Of a stretch of 64,000 nucleotides of DNA, positions 1 to 12,830 are shown in pieces; positions within the stretch are counted from its first letter, which is position 1, and each line of letters opens with the position of its first letter. The notes below the pieces were generated by a model, which made no database searches, was not told where the DNA came from, and saw only the letters and a program-made list of their open reading frames with translations. The translations under genes and the position numbers were made by a program. Source of the stretch: Halictus rubicundus (Eukaryota > Arthropoda > Insecta > Hymenoptera > Halictidae); assembly GCF_050948215.1 (NCBI RefSeq), contig NC_135157.1:5952001-6016000 (forward strand), in the 5' to 3' direction.

Positions 1-794
1 ACAAAACAGTGAAAATATCACAAGAATTAACAAGGACTTATTTTTATCTTATTAGAACTGCTGAGAGACAAAATTTATTATTATTCCACCAGAACTTCGT
101 GTGATTGATGCATAAAATGTTTATTTTTTGTTTTATTTTTTTCTTATGTAGTCAATATAAATATAACATACTGTACAACGTGACCAACAGAAGGTGTAAT
201 TATTTTGTACTAAGGAGAATGTTCCGAAAAGTTTCGTTTTTTAATGAAATAATGTTGAAAATTCAATTGGTGCGCCTGCGTGCTTTAAGTAGAACCGGCA
301 AGCAATGAACCGACGTATGGAACTGCATTGAACAGCAGTCCGGACTAACCCAAAATTCAAATTCCACTGTTCCGAACATTAATAAACTAATGTAACCGCC
401 AATTACATTATTAACGCTACACATGAATTATTTAATACTAGCAAATATCAGAACCGACATGATTTTGAACAGCTGACCCCAGCGAATACTAATTTATGTT
501 ACAATTTGCAACTACTAATTGAACAGCTTCGAGCAGCATGATAAAAGACAGGTTACGCTCATATCGAATTAATGTTAATTTATTGCTAATAACACGCTTC
601 AATTCCTTTGTTTTGACCGCGCAATCTTTTTCTTTATCGAGGACAGTTACATAGTATTATACAAGGTGGTTCAAGATAAGCACTCTTTAAAAGAACGCAA
701 AAACATTCCCTTTCACCAATGAATAATAAACGAACAAAATGACTACAGTGCTAAATTTTCAATGTCAATCGCAAGGAACAGAAGCGAAACGAAA
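1..794. other. AT-rich stretch, nothing recognised
   Basis: One 67-codon frame (105-308), rich in Phe and Tyr, is typical of chance frames in AT-rich DNA. No repeats or signals were identified. Confidence 0.5.
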
Positions 795-905
795 ATGTGT
801 TTCTTCTTTTAACAATTTTAACGAGTCGGAAATGCTATAAGAATAGTCTTAAAGTCATGTAACGTCTTCACAGTTTGGAAGTGTATTTCTCTTGTTCAGT
901 TTTGT
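795..905 (-). repeat. Interior fragment related to the MITE copy at 7188
   Basis: TTTCTTCTTTTAACAATTTTA, then GAGTCGGAAAT and GTCTTCACAGTTTGGAAGT, parallel 7237-7330. No terminal repeats are visible. Confidence 0.3.
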
Positions 906-1940
906 CATAAATTAATCCAATCCGCAGTGTTACGTTGCACAGATAAACAAGTGCAGCGATGCAAGTAAAATTATAATTCGTTACGAAATGATGCAATTTT
1001 ACGAAAACGGAGGCAACACTTTCCCTCGATTCGTGCTTAATGCTATCTCATGCGACCACCTGTTTTGATGCATCTCTGTTACGACGACAAATATCGTCTC
1101 GATGGTTTCTATTGTCATCGTTACTAGCAATTTTTAGTCTCTTCTTAGAATGATTGATTTCACGATTTGATAGCATGCTATCGATGGAACATAACATATT
1201 AAGAAAGTCTAACTAATTTTAGAATAAAATAAAGTCGAAATAATATTTTCTCTTTTGTCATCTGAGTAACTATTTTGAAATAATAATAGAATTTCTTGTG
1301 GAGGATGTGACTAAAGAAACGATTACAAATATTTTGAGAATACAGACCGTCCTCTTTTCAATTTTGTTACCTATGGTGGAAGTACTTATTTTGATTCTGT
1401 TTATATTTCATATAAATCTACTAATGGTAAAATCTATTACCATTTTCTAAAATCTACTGCAAATAGGACCCAAGTACTGGGCCTATATTAATTATACTGA
1501 TTCTTAAAACATAACCAATATCAAGAAAGAGATATATAACACATATATTAACTGATTTTCATTATGCTTTAAAAATAAGTATCATTAATATAGGAACAGT
1601 AATTGGTATCCCCACAGTAATTGGGTCCCTTTTTGGCTTGGTAGATGTGTTATTGAAAGATACATTGACGACAAAGAGTGACGATTTCAAGCAGCGAACG
1701 CGTCATTGGAGAAAGTCTTGACTGAAGGTAACTTTTTCCCCTGTGTTATCAAGGTCATCAGTATTTCTTTCTGCGACCTAGGATATATCGAGTTTTCTTG
1801 CTAACATAGCCACTGCACATTACAATATGCACTCGTGACTCCTAATTCGATCGCCAAGTTTGCACGTGATTACTACACTGCGAATTTGATACATTTACGA
1901 TCAAACTGAGTTGATGAAACACGAAACGATAAAAATATTT

Positions 1941-2075
1941 AAGAAATTTGTAAATACCGTTGCATTATTTTTCCGTCTACTAAAATTATTAAACGGAGGA
2001 ATCGATCTTTATTTAATTCTTACTTCTTGCAATTAATGCAGACCATTTTTATTTCGCATAAAAATCCGCAGTTTA
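1941..2075 (+). mobile_element. MITE of the GACTGCGGATTTTATGC family, right part
   Basis: AAGAAATTTGTAAATACC, TGCATTATTTTTCC, AATTAATGCAGACCATTTTT and the terminus GCATAAAAATCCGCAGTTTA align in order with the copy at 52353. The left end is missing. Confidence 0.55.
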
Positions 2076-2944
2076 GTGATTTATTTTCCAGCACAGGCAA
2101 TATCGTAAAGTCGAGCAAAAAATCTCGAATAACGAACATTATTTCGAAGGGAAAACGAAATGATCGTATTTTGATAAATCAGGGAAAAGAGTATAAAATT
2201 GATTGAACTTTTTGTGTCATGCATAATTGGAAAATCGGATTCGAAAAGGTGAAACAAATGCAAACAAATTGGATAAATGGAAAAAATTAATTGTTATCCA
2301 TTAATAGCGGCACACGGACTGTGCAAAGGATTTTCGCTGCACCGCACCAGAAACGTGAACGACTCGTTGAAATTTATAGTTGCAACCAGACCGTGTTGTG
2401 TCGACAATAATTTCATATCGTAAATAAAGTAGTAGATTTCTTCGGGCAGCCGCCTATCTTTAGATAATCGTTTGTACAAAAGAACCTCGATTAGAATTTA
2501 TTATGTTCTCGTAATCTATAGATAGCTCAAGGTACTATGACCACGATCTACGTCTTTGCTTTTGTTCGAAAGCTTGGGAATCGTGTTATAACCACTATTT
2601 TCATAATTATTATTGCAATCGTCACAGGCGATTGTGGTTGGCTGGGTATTGGGATATTCCACAGAGAATATTCGTTTTGTTTTTCCAGTTTTCAATCCAC
2701 TAATGATACATTATCGCTCACAATGCACATATTCTGCATGTGATTTGACCTAGATCTTGGTCTTATGCAATTTTTAAACGTCACTGGAAAAAAACTGAAA
2801 ATTGTTACCTTACTGCAACGTTCCTAATTAGTATCTTTCATTACCTCCAAGGTTAATAAACTATTTTCCATTTTTATTTATATTTAAATTATCGAATTAA
2901 TTGTTATTTATCTCAAACCAAGTAGAGAGCAAGCGTGAAGGGAA

Positions 2945-3002
2945 ATGGGAAAAGCCCTAATTAATGTCATCGCTCTATGCTTTCTGATCGCGTATGCCCG
3001 AG
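2945..3002 (+). CDS. Candidate first exon: signal peptide of a secreted protein (tentative)
   Basis: An ATG in good context (GAAATGG) opens a frame whose first 18 residues form a classic signal peptide: short basic start (MGK), hydrophobic core rich in I, L, V, A and F, and a small-residue cleavage region (AYA). A possible donor (CGAG/GTAGCA) follows codon 19 and leaves one base. The candidate exon at 5325 starts with the two bases needed to complete that codon. The frame also stays open to 3199 without splicing, giving an alternative 84-residue secreted peptide (2945-3199) with two cysteines near residues 41 and 50. Local GC is clearly above the AT-rich flanks. I do not recognise the protein. 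The donor is only moderate, so the splice is inference. Confidence 0.3.
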
Positions 3003-4367
3003 GTAGCACAATCACTGAGCTGACTGGGTTCACACTGCGCGCGTTGGAATCTTTGATCTTCAACTGCAAATATCTCGAGAGCGAAGCCTCGACTTGCAAA
3101 ATGATACAAGACTTTTCGATTCGTAATCACATCGGGAATTTTTTAAAATTGATCGTTTCTGCCCGTGTGCAAGCGACGAGGTACTATGCGCGTTCGTGAT
3201 CAATTTAAATTTACAAATTGAATATTCATCAAATAATAGTTGTTAAAATGAAATCATTGGGGCGACAGTGGATCCAGCGATCTGGTTGCGTTCTGTATTC
3301 ACAAACGGGACCCTCTGAGAACATGCTTTCTCCGTGGCCGTCCCGATAATAAAATTAGGGCCGCTGGAATTTACGAAACTTTCTCTAAATTTTGGTGGAC
3401 ACGCTGCGCTAGATCAACGACGCCACTGTTCACCTAATCCGATTCACATTTTTAATCCTTGCGCAATGACCAGCAAGATGTCCTGCGCAACAAATTGGAT
3501 ACGAAATTCTCGAGCAATTATTTCACGCAATTTCGCTTCGAATTTTAATTGAAAGAATTATAAATTAAAAACAGAAAATATACTAAAGATATAAAATTTC
3601 ATGCAATGGTTAACGTTGACGTACAATTAACACCATTGACTGTCAACTCAAGAACGGCAGGAAATCCGCCGAAAATAGTTAATTTAACAAAGCTGAAACT
3701 GGAAAGATAAGATTTATTATCTATTCTAAGATCTTGCATGTTATATTGAATATATCAGGATCATAAACAATTTTTATATCTTCCCAAATAATTATAGCAG
3801 TTGGCACGTTAAGGGAACCTGATTGTAATTGCAAATTAGTTACATTAATTTGTACATTTCTGCAATAACCTGGGCGTCGTTGTATGAATGAAAAAATCTG
3901 CATATTATGCGCAAAATTCCCCGTTTATGCGAGCCCGATTGACGTAATAAAGTGCAGAACGGCGTAGAACATTTCTTGGAATATATGTGTACATGTTGCT
4001 GTAGAAGCGTAGAACGATCGATTCTACGCGGGAAATTCTGTCGGAGGATGATTGATTTCTCTTAACCGTGCCCTTGCTGAATGAATCATTACGCAGAGAA
4101 GCTATTCAAATATTTCTTTACCAGCTAATGTGCTCCGAATGTGGTTAATGATTTTAGTAACTGTATAATAATGAGCCGGAGACTCGAAAGAGAGAAATGT
4201 TGTTCTCTGTAGCCAAGAAATTTTTTCGAAATTTTTGCGAGAATACCTTAAACCCTTTCAATGGCTACAGGGTAGGGTTCAAAAAGCATTCGTTTCTTGT
4301 ACATTAATGAGGAATTAATGCTAGTCGTTATTTAGCATGAATTGGACTATACTTTTAAAAAAAATTA

Positions 4368-4584
4368 TTAACGCTAAACCTACCAGGTCGAGTGACCGGT
4401 TTTAGATTTTATTTTAGAATTACTGAAATGATAAAGATACATTCATAGTATCCTAAAAAACATTTTTTATCATCTAAATAAGTGTAATCTTATTATCTTT
4501 TTTAATACAATACATGCATACTTACAGTGCTTCAATGCATTTAGTGTTAATTAGCACTATTACTGGGTGACTATTACCAGTTAA
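4368..4584. mobile_element. One or two TTAA-type terminal repeats (piggyBac-like remnants)
   Basis: TTAACGCTAAACC at 4368 and the inverse TTAACACTAAATG ending at 4550 could bound a 183-bp element. A second end-like segment follows at once (GCACTATTACTGGGTGACTA to a TTAA at 4581) and resembles the left end inside. Two remnants may share a TTAA. The assignment rests on short similarity. Confidence 0.35.
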
Positions 4585-5324
4585 CAATTATATATTATTT
4601 GAACCGTTAATGTGTAACTGAATTGCATCTATTTCAACTATAAAAAGTTCGAGTTCGTTCAAGTGTTCTGATTAAAGTACTCATAAAAGGGTCGTGTCTG
4701 TTTGATTAAGATTTGATTGTGCCTGGAAGTACCGCTTACATTTCTCATTGTATTTACAAAGGGTTTCAACCTATCTCGAACCAATCAGTCGACTCGAGTA
4801 ACATAATCCAATAATTTCTCTTGGGATTATTATTTGAAAGTAAACTAGCGCGCTTCGTTTAAACATATCGGAGCCATTAATAGACCATTATTAGAGAACT
4901 GCTCATGAACTGATATCATCCTTACTGTCATTTTATTAGCGCTATCACGATCAAATGACCAATTTGTTCGAGCACATATTATAATGAAAATCTTACAAAA
5001 TCAAAATAAATTCAATCGTTCCTCTTTCAGAACTCGCATCAATTACTTTTGTCGCACAGTAGAGTTTCCTGTTGAAACAGTAATGGCTAAGTTAATAAAC
5101 GAATATAAATAATTACATACCATGTACAGTCGCTAATTCGAGAAATGAGATCGGAATTTATTTCTCACTTGGCGAGATGGATTGCTGTCCAGTTCGTCAA
5201 AACAGCCTCGCTTTTGAAATTGAATATTGCATCAAGTATAATTTGCGAGTTCAAAGGGTTTCAGGTGACGATTTCTGAACACCTGTGCGTTCTGTCCTCG
5301 ACGCAGTTACCTTTTATATTTCAG

Positions 5325-5672
5325 ATTACACGTGCGCGCGTGCAGCTTGTCAAAGTGTGGTCCGTGAAATCTCGCGGATGCGAGACTCCCGACGCAGTTT
5401 GCATGAGAAATTAATTTACTGCGACGACATTTATAAGGACCACCATCTGTCCGTTAACGTGGAAGACGGCCCCGCGTGTCTGACCACGAACATTTCGTTT
5501 ACATATTCTTGGGAGGCCTCCGAGCAATTGAATGGAAAGAGCAAAGGCTATAGCCGCGCGTCGTTTTTTATGTTTTTCGCGGATCGAGACTCGTCGAACG
5601 AGTCGGAACAGCTCGAAAACTTGTGTAGAACACACTCTCGCACCGCTTCTCGTCCTATTTGCCGAGAATCAG
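5325..5672 (+). CDS. Candidate internal exon, cysteine-containing extracellular-type segment (tentative)
   Basis: A good acceptor (pyrimidine-rich tract ending TATTTCAG) and a good donor (CAG/GTAATT) bound 348 bases, open throughout in the frame TAC-ACG-TGC. Codons favour C or G in the third position far more than the AT-rich surroundings (for example TAC TGC GAC GAC, then GAC GGC CCC GCG), which suggests coding. The peptide has cysteines near both ends and in the middle, plus a possible N-glycosylation site (NIS), as expected for an extracellular region. It joins in phase to the signal-peptide exon at 2945 and to an acceptor at 8891. The family is not recognised. A chance open frame in a GC-richer patch remains possible. 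Confidence 0.35.
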
Positions 5673-5882
5673 GTAATTAAGCAATGCCTTTGAAAGCACT
5701 GACGATCACGTGAGACTCGTCCATTTTTGTCATTTCGTCGCCACCTATTGCGAACGGGTAAATCAAATAACTTTGATCGAGATCAGGAAAGGTTATCGTT
5801 TATAGTTAGTTTGGCTCAATGATCCTGAGAAGGACTCGATTTTCAATTCCATTACACTATTTCCTACTTCACGATTACAATA

Positions 5883-6120
5883 TACAGGGTGTCTCAAACA
5901 TGTTGTACTCCCTGAAAGGTTGATTCCTAACGTTATTTGAAATTACTTTTTCCTTTGTGAAAATGTTCTCCGCGGTTTTCTTAAGGAGTTATCAACGAGA
6001 AACATGGACCAATCAGAGCGCTGCTGATTGGTTTGCGTTTTTCTTGAATATCTACTTAACAAAGGCTCGGAGAATATTTTCGCGGAGGAAAAAGGTACAA
6101 TGTTTTTGGGAAACCCTATA
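5883..6120. mobile_element. Fold-back MITE, shorter relative of 15624-15993
   Basis: The left arm (TACAGGGTGTCTC, GTTGTACT, AAAATGTTCTCCGCGG, CCAATCAG) matches the left arm at 15624. The right arm is the degraded inverse, ending near TTGGGAAACCCTATA. The centre CCAATCAGAGCGCTGCTGATTGG is nearly palindromic. It lies in the second intron of the tentative gene model. Confidence 0.7.
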
Positions 6121-6879
6121 TATTACATTTTCCCTTAGTAGATCTGTCCAACTTCTACTGTACAATTCAATTATTGCTGTACTTTTATATAATTAAATGA
6201 TCACGAAAATAAATTTTCAACCTTACGATTCCGTTTTCCTATATTCTTGTCTTAGATTTTCGTTTATATCCTGCCTGGCGAAGTACTAAAATTAGTAGAA
6301 CTCCTATAGGCTAGAGAAGAAAGTGGAATTTCTATTTAATTACCTGCATTGATTACCACCTTTAACTCGAGCAAGCTAAATAAAAATTAAACGTTGATTT
6401 GTCTTTGATTAGCAGAATATTTTCACTGCCAGCGTTTCTTACTACAACATCAAACTCGTAATCCTTTTATGAAACATGAAATCAAATATTATGTCACGAT
6501 TGTAAATAACAACATACATTCAATTAATTTGACTCTCTGCACGTGGAAGATGAAATTGTGATTGTCGCGCTCGTGCGATGTTGCAGCGAACGTTAATTAT
6601 TATTACGCTGAAATTCCTTTAGAAATGTAACTTCGATGATTTTTGTATATGTATGAAAATATGAAATAATTGTCGTGGCCAAGCACGGACACGGTTTTGG
6701 TCGACTTGTTTACGCGTTTAACGGGGAATTCCCCTCTTTGTGTCGGACAAACGAGTTCCGCTTTAGTCGTCGAATAGAACACCTTCCCTCGTAGGACCAA
6801 ACCACATCAGGATTCAAGTGGCTAGTTGTCCTTGTTCACCTTTTTTCTACTTACATACCTGTTTCACAGACAGCAGCGT

Positions 6880-7000
6880 GTTCCTGGTATAGTCTTTTTA
6901 TCGCGCAGCCTCGATGCGCGATACGCCTGCTAGACTGTCTGGTGACAGACTAGTATCGTTTTCATTGGTTTGACACAGCACTATACTGTTCCTGGTAGAA
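6880..7000. other. Cluster of small inverted repeats
   Basis: GTTCCTGGTATAGTC and its partial inverse-adjacent partner CTATACTGTTCCTGGTA flank a stem ATCGCGCAGCCTCGATGCGC and a stem AGACTGTCTGGTGACAGACT. This could be a decayed hairpin-rich element. No match elsewhere in the window. Confidence 0.3.
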
Positions 7001-7187
7001 AGTGATCGATCGTACTCGTTAGCGTAGCCTTTAAAGCAATTATTTCTACACATGCAGACGAAGATAATTGGTATCATTTAGACGTTAGAAAATTCAATAC
7101 AGCAATCGTCGACCGGCTGACTCAGTGATCACAAAATTTGAGGAAAATCGAAAACTGAGAAATTAAAGTTTATGGTGTTAATTGCTA

Positions 7188-7335
7188 GACTGCGGATTTT
7201 TATACGAAATAAAAATTGTCTGCATTAATTGCAAGACAGGCGTTCGTTTCTTTTTCCAATCATTTTAATGAGCTGGAAGTAATACGGTAAGGATTTTTAG
7301 ATTCCTCAGGATGTCTTCACAGTTTTGTATTTGAA
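7188..7335 (-). mobile_element. MITE of the GACTGCGGATTTTATGC family, reverse orientation
   Basis: GACTGCGGATTTTTATAC, then AAATAAAAATTGTCTGCATT and AATTGCAAG, give the right end in reverse. The interior CATTTTAATGAG and GTCTTCACAGTTT is shared with 795-905. The far end is decayed. Confidence 0.5.
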
Positions 7336-8699
7336 GTCGTTTTCGTCGTATATCGTCCTACACTGCCACAGACCATAAGCTAGCACATCCCATCTATAAT
7401 CGTGGAAATAAATTTTCTGGAGAAATAATTTTGTCACTTAAATGTGTCAACGAACAAAAAATAGGAAACAGACAAGCCATCCATAAATGTAACAAATATT
7501 AAAAATTTACGGACTGGGATTCCTAAAAACCAGAAGGGGAAGTGGTGCAGTGAAAATTTTGTATTGAAAAGTAGTTTTTATTTTACCATTGCTATACTAT
7601 AAGATTGAAACAAACGCAAATATCCCATTTCTGTGTTGTAAGTGTGAATTATATAGCACTCTAATCACAGCTGGAATGTTCAAAATTGATTTAGCCACGC
7701 TGGGAGTGAACATCAGCTATTCCATTCAGAAGGCTCTGAATTTCAAATGAGTTTTAATTTAGAATTCGATTCTTTGCATCGAAAACACGAATTCGAGGAA
7801 TTTGATGAGTATTCAGAATGGGAAGTTCCAAACTGTAGCCATTACCTGTTTTAATTTAGTTTTTCTTCCGAATTGAAATGTCGTCATTTTGTAATTTATA
7901 ATTTATTCAGCACCCAAAGTATTTTGAACTTCAAGATTAAATTTCACGCTAAACGTGATTACGCTAAATCTGTACGACTGGACCTAAATGCATATTAAAT
8001 AAACAATGTATTAACACGATCACATATTGTACGTGACAACCCTGGTATTTTCTAATTCCATAAAGACAGTCAAATTAATTGTTACACTTGTGGTTAGTTA
8101 AAGTAGCAACACACATAACAATATTCTGGGACGTACAACTTTAATATTAACAACAAGATAGTATTTTATTTCGTGTTTTGTAGGATAATTCATTGCATTT
8201 AATAGAAAACTATAACTTTTTACAAAAGCGGATCTTTGTACAAAATAAAAATGTTCTACCTGAATTTCAACAAACTAAAGTGGAAATTTATTTTCTTAAT
8301 AGGTGTAAAAGAACAAAAATACCACAACAATAGTTTTAATCGATCTAATAATTTTACTGTTTCGTGTTTCTCTAACTTATTTTGGCCATAAGTGCATCAA
8401 ATCTGCAATAAAATAATATAAAAATAATATGTGTATAAGCATGAATGTGTGCGTAAAAATTTCGTCGCGAGGAAACGAGAAGAGAGGGCGACATCGATTT
8501 ACTGGTATATGTTATTGATCAGTGTGGCAAGCTGGATGCGGCCAGAGGCCAGCCATGTTGTATAATTCGGAATGAATATACTATTAATCTTACAGTGTCT
8601 CTAAAATGAATGAACTGTAACGAGGAAAACGATTCCAAAATCGTAAAAACGGCGTACACGAATGCAAATGAACAAGCAAGGTTGTCCTAAAAATAACTC

Positions 8700-9180
8700 G
8701 CCGTTGTGATCATTCGATGAAGACATTAGCCTCGGCTTTAATTTCCTCGATGCCCGTGAGGATGCTCGGACAGGCACAAATTATTGAAAAAAAATTTTCC
8801 ATAAGGACAGAATCCTCGTGTGCCGGTAATTCCGGTGTCACGCGCGAGAGCGCGAGTTTTGCGCTTGGGAAATGTACTATATTGTTGCAGGACTCTCGCA
8901 ATTCTCTCCGAATACGACGCCGTTTAAAATTCACGGCACGACGACCGCGTGTCTATCCACATTTATCGACGCTTATTGATGGTTCATTCATTCGCGCGAC
9001 TGGCTATCGCGCTAATTCACCCGCGCACACCATGAACTCCCTTTCACTCGAGCCCGCGCGAGCTGACAAAAGGAGTCGCGCATCCCAAGTTGTACAGAAT
9101 GGATATTATCGCCTCGATTTACCGCGACTCGCATTAACACTACGCTTACGAAACATCCAGAGTATTTTGCATTAACTTGT
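8700..9180. other. GC-richer patch without a firm gene call
   Basis: A 152-codon plus frame (8717-9175) and a 74-codon minus frame overlap here. The plus product is Arg/Ser-rich without a domain. The patch also holds the tentative terminal exon at 8891. A regulatory or UTR role is possible. Confidence 0.3.
8891..8979 (+). CDS. Candidate terminal exon of the same tentative gene
   Basis: After an acceptor (ATTGTTGCAG) the two bases GA complete the codon left open by the donor at 5672. The frame then runs 28 codons to a TGA at 8977. It contains a possible N-glycosylation site (NTT) and one cysteine. Codons are again GC-ending (ACG ACG CCG, GGC ACG ACG ACC GCG). With the two upstream exons this gives about 164 residues and introns of roughly 2.3 and 3.2 kb. 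This is the weakest part of the model: acceptors are common, and another frame is open across the same patch (8717-9175). Confidence 0.2.
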
Positions 9181-9424
9181 GAAAATAACAAGAATGTGTC
9201 TATTCAAAGTTTTGGCCAAAATGGCCACCAAAATGGCCAACAAAACAAAATGTTCATGTGTACCCAAAGAAACCAATTTCTTGAACGATTCCTCATTTAC
9301 AATCTCATTAATCGAAAATTAAAAATATTAGAAACCGGTAATGTGATCAGACACAAAACTTGTAAACCTAGTGTTGCACCATTGCAAGCATAGAAAGAAT
9401 TCTTTAAGTGCAGCGTCTACTCGG

Positions 9425-9625
9425 TATATGTCCAAAACATGTGTCTGGCCAGGGACATATATCGGCTGGAAGATATTATTTTTTGATACACTACAGAACG
9501 TAGAAAAGGACAGTGAAGCTCGAGTGACCTCTACACGATGTATGTTTAAACCATGGCTTTGGCCAAGAACAATTATCGGCTGGAAGATACTATGCCAGGG
9601 TTGGGCGTATCGGTGTGAGACCGAT
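9425..9625 (+). repeat. Dispersed dimeric repeat with TATCGGC motif, copy 1 (diverged)
   Basis: ATATGTCCAAAACATG, GGCCAGGGACATATATCGGC and TGGAAGATA recur 114 bases later as ATGTTTAAACCATG, GGCCAAGAACAATTATCGGC and TGGAAGATA. The first unit matches the start of the copy at 60408 (TATGTCCAAAACACGG). Open frames across this region are incidental. Confidence 0.5.
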
Positions 9626-10224
9626 AGTTCAAACAATAGAAAATATGTGTGCAAAATCTCAATACAAAACAACCGTCCGTTGCAAAAATTTCCAAATAAG
9701 ATTTACTATTTAATAATATTTAATAAGTGTCCGATTAAACATTGCGATTGAAAATAGCGAAAAATTACTTAACCACTGCCCTAATTAATTTAGTATATAT
9801 TGAACATTATTATTAAATATAGTGGAGTAGGTATCGCTTTGTACGCAAAATGTTGTGATAAGGAAAGGTCAAAAGGTGGAAATGGTCATTGCATTGCAGC
9901 ATTGCCGTGAATTGATCTTTCTACAAAGAATAAATAGAGTTTGTCCAACACGAATTATTAATAATACGGAATAAAACTATAACGGGTATCGAAAACTGAA
10001 AATGAGAAGTAACAAACAGAGTTTAAAAATTGGAATCATGCAAATATAATTCAGTCTATTTTTCTCCACAGAGATGATATTAAGTATCATACGATCGTAA
10101 GTGCAGGAGACGGAATAGTAGAAATAAAAATCGTTTTCCAATCGGTACGAGTATTAATATTATGTATCGTGTTAAAGTTCATGTAAATTAGCCCATTCCA
10201 AGTTTGTGCATGATTATGTAAATG

Positions 10225-10480
10225 CATATTTTTATAGGTCAACGCGTAAAAAACAGGGTATAGAAGCGCATGTAAACATTTGGAACTACATATTTTATGC
10301 CGAAAAACGTAAACATGGAAATTCACATTTTTATAGACGAATGTGTAAAAAATGGGAAACTCAAGGTGAACAGAAAGGTAAGAAAAAAAGTGGGGCCACT
10401 ACAGTTTGACGGATGAATGAACCGGTCATGGGTAATTCACATTTTTATAGACGAGAATCCATAAAAAAAGGAGTTATTCA
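10225..10480 (+). repeat. Degenerate tandem repeat, about 100-114 bp units
   Basis: CATATTTTTATAGG (10225) and CACATTTTTATAGACG (10324, 10438) are each followed by GTAAAAAA or ATAAAAAA-type blocks. The short frame across it is a by-product of the repeat. Confidence 0.5.
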
Positions 10481-10499
10481 TGTTTTTGTAGTGGAACAG

Positions 10500-10720
10500 C
10501 AAAAAATAGGAATTATTTTATTGTCTGTGGTTTATATAATTTCCCAAAAACAAAGAGGTGTTTTTACAAGCTAATTTATTCGAATGGCAATAGTCACAAT
10601 TCGTAGCAACAATATGCGAATACATTGCGAAAGTAAAATAGTAAATAATAAATAGTACAAAATGGAAATTAGTTTCTTGTCCCTGGTTGGTTTATGCCAT
10701 TTTCCAGAAACAGAGAGGTG
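10500..10720 (+). repeat. Diverged local duplication, offset about 155-160 bp
   Basis: TTGTCTGTGGTTTATATAAT, TTCCCAAAAACAAAGAGGTG (10519-10562) recurs as TTGTCCCTGGTTGGTTTATG, TTTCCAGAAACAGAGAGGTG near 10677-10720. Confidence 0.5.
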
Positions 10721-10929
10721 TAAAATAGTAAATTTCGAACGACAATTCGTTTGTAATAGAACGACGCGCATCGCGGCTGTAAAGTAGCGACAATGTGTGA
10801 AGGTGTTGCAGAAAATGCGCTCGGCCGACACTAATAACCTCGATTGTGCCTCCCTATTTGCATAACATTGGTGTACACCTGTTTTACAAATAATTGTCCT
10901 GTCGTTACGTAGGCAGATCAAATTTACAA

Positions 10930-12700
10930 CATTGATATTACAACGACACTATTTCCCTGCGAGTAAATGATATACGGTAAATGAACTATTTCTTTTCGCG
11001 GCTATTTGACGTCCACTGCAAGTAATGATTATCGTATGCGCGGAATTATTGCATGTGATTGGACGCACACTTACAGATAGGAGAACTTACACACACCGTT
11101 TGTTCGTTAGTGCATATATATATATCAGAAAAACAATTTACATAATACGTTACACAACATACAAACTTAAACTGTTCGAAGACCTTGAGAAAATCTTTCC
11201 ATTTACACATAATGTAGCAAATACTGTGTCGTTTTAAATTCAATATTGTATCTGCGACTGTATGGAAAACTGTATGACACAATTTAAAAGAAATTTGAAT
11301 TTATGCATTAATTGAAATACAGAGTGTAAAATTTCTATATTTCGTAGATGAAAAATGCGTGGAAACAAATTTTTGCAGGTTGAAAAAGATAATGCAGTTT
11401 GAACAACGTAAATCCACAAAATTTGAAAAATGTGACAATTATTCGTTCTTTATTAATGTACTTATGCTATATATAGCTTATCTTGTCTGAAATAAAATGT
11501 CTGAAGTTATGTTCTATACTTTTATATTACCGAAAATAGAACGATATTACGTACAAATGATAATCACATAAACAAAAAGAAAAAAAAAAGAGAAATAATC
11601 ATTTCTTTTCTTTGACCCTGGCACTATCTTCAATTTTTTTAATCCTATTTCTTCACGGACTCTATATTCTTCAACTTTCAATAATTCTAACAATACGTAA
11701 GAGTCAGGGTTTCGTACATTTCTGGTTAGCGCAAAATGGAATTTATTTAATTTAAACAATTGTTTTCGTTTCTTTACATATATTTACAGACCCTTCATAC
11801 AGCAATATAGTTTTTCTTAAATTACTACTATTACATACTATTACTATTCAGCTTAGTTATAAGAATATAGAACAATGTGCAGTGTGAAGAGAATATATGT
11901 ATATTTATTGGATAAAAAGAAAACCGGAGAACATTATCGATAAGAATTATTAATGGTACGAACTTCAAACGACAATTACTCAAAGCGCATACGCACGTGT
12001 AACATGTATCATTTACATTTATGAGCACAGCTACATTAATTACCACTACATGTAAGCTTTATCTTTATAACTGAAATTTTCTACTGCGAACGAGTTTGAT
12101 AAGTTTCCTTTATTACTTAAAATTGTAAAATGGTTTCGCTACGTCATCGTTAATTTTATAAAGTATAACACGTAGAAATTTCAAATTAAACGGATGGAGA
12201 GTTTCGGAAATCTGCTGGGGTTGCAAGGTTGGAAAACGTAGTTTCGAGAAAAACACGATTAATGTTTCAGGAACATTTATCTCACATGACGTGAGGTTAT
12301 TTTCAGTGTTATAACTTCATTTCTTTGAATTTCAAGAAGTCTTTCTACCACAGTTTAAAAAATGTCCATTCGTTTAGGCTGACAAGGCCTCATTCACACT
12401 TGCCGAATATCAACGGCAGAAATTTCCACAAAATCTAAGTAATTCAGTTAATTAAACTAAATTCAGAAAATTAAAATTTATCATAGCGAATACAATTTTA
12501 ACCCCTTTTCATTCTAAAAATCTTTATAAAATTCGGCTCATTTCAATATATGACATTAAAACTGAATTTCTGGATCTGGTAAAAAATTTATGCTAATAAT
12601 TATTTAACGCGTATTGACCGGACTATTTGAAAATTACGATAACTTATTTCATTATGTTTCCGACGCTACAAAAGAAAATTGATTTCCATTTACCAATTCA
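10930..12700. other. AT-rich stretch, nothing recognised
   Basis: Only short chance frames (up to 78 codons), an A-rich run near 11577-11592 and a short AT repeat near 11116. No repeat family match was found by eye. Confidence 0.4.
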
Positions 12701-12709
12701 ATAAAAATA

Positions 12710-12790
12710 TTAGGCGCACAAATTAATTCGTAGCCATTTTATTCGTGAGTTTATTGATTATTTAACAAACAAGCAAAATTCGTTCTACTC
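12710..12790 (+). repeat. mariner-like terminal repeat fragment
   Basis: After a TA, the sequence TTAGGCGCACAAATTAATTC begins. It matches, inverted, the ends at 45625 (TTAGGTGTACAAATTAATTC) and 46394. TA-flanked ends of this form are typical of mariner elements. No second end or transposase frame was found. Confidence 0.4.
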
Positions 12791-12830
12791 TCTAAAATAG
12801 TCTCCATCTTATAAGTGATTAATGAATAAA

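Noticed and set aside
5957..6196. 79-codon plus frame
   Set aside because: It lies mostly within the fold-back MITE at 5883-6120.
9371..9751. 126-codon plus frame and the 114-codon minus frame across it
   Set aside because: Both coincide with the dimeric TATCGGC repeat and arise from repeat sequence.
10571..10921. 116-codon minus frame
   Set aside because: It partly overlaps a diverged local duplication, has no domain and sits in AT-rich DNA.
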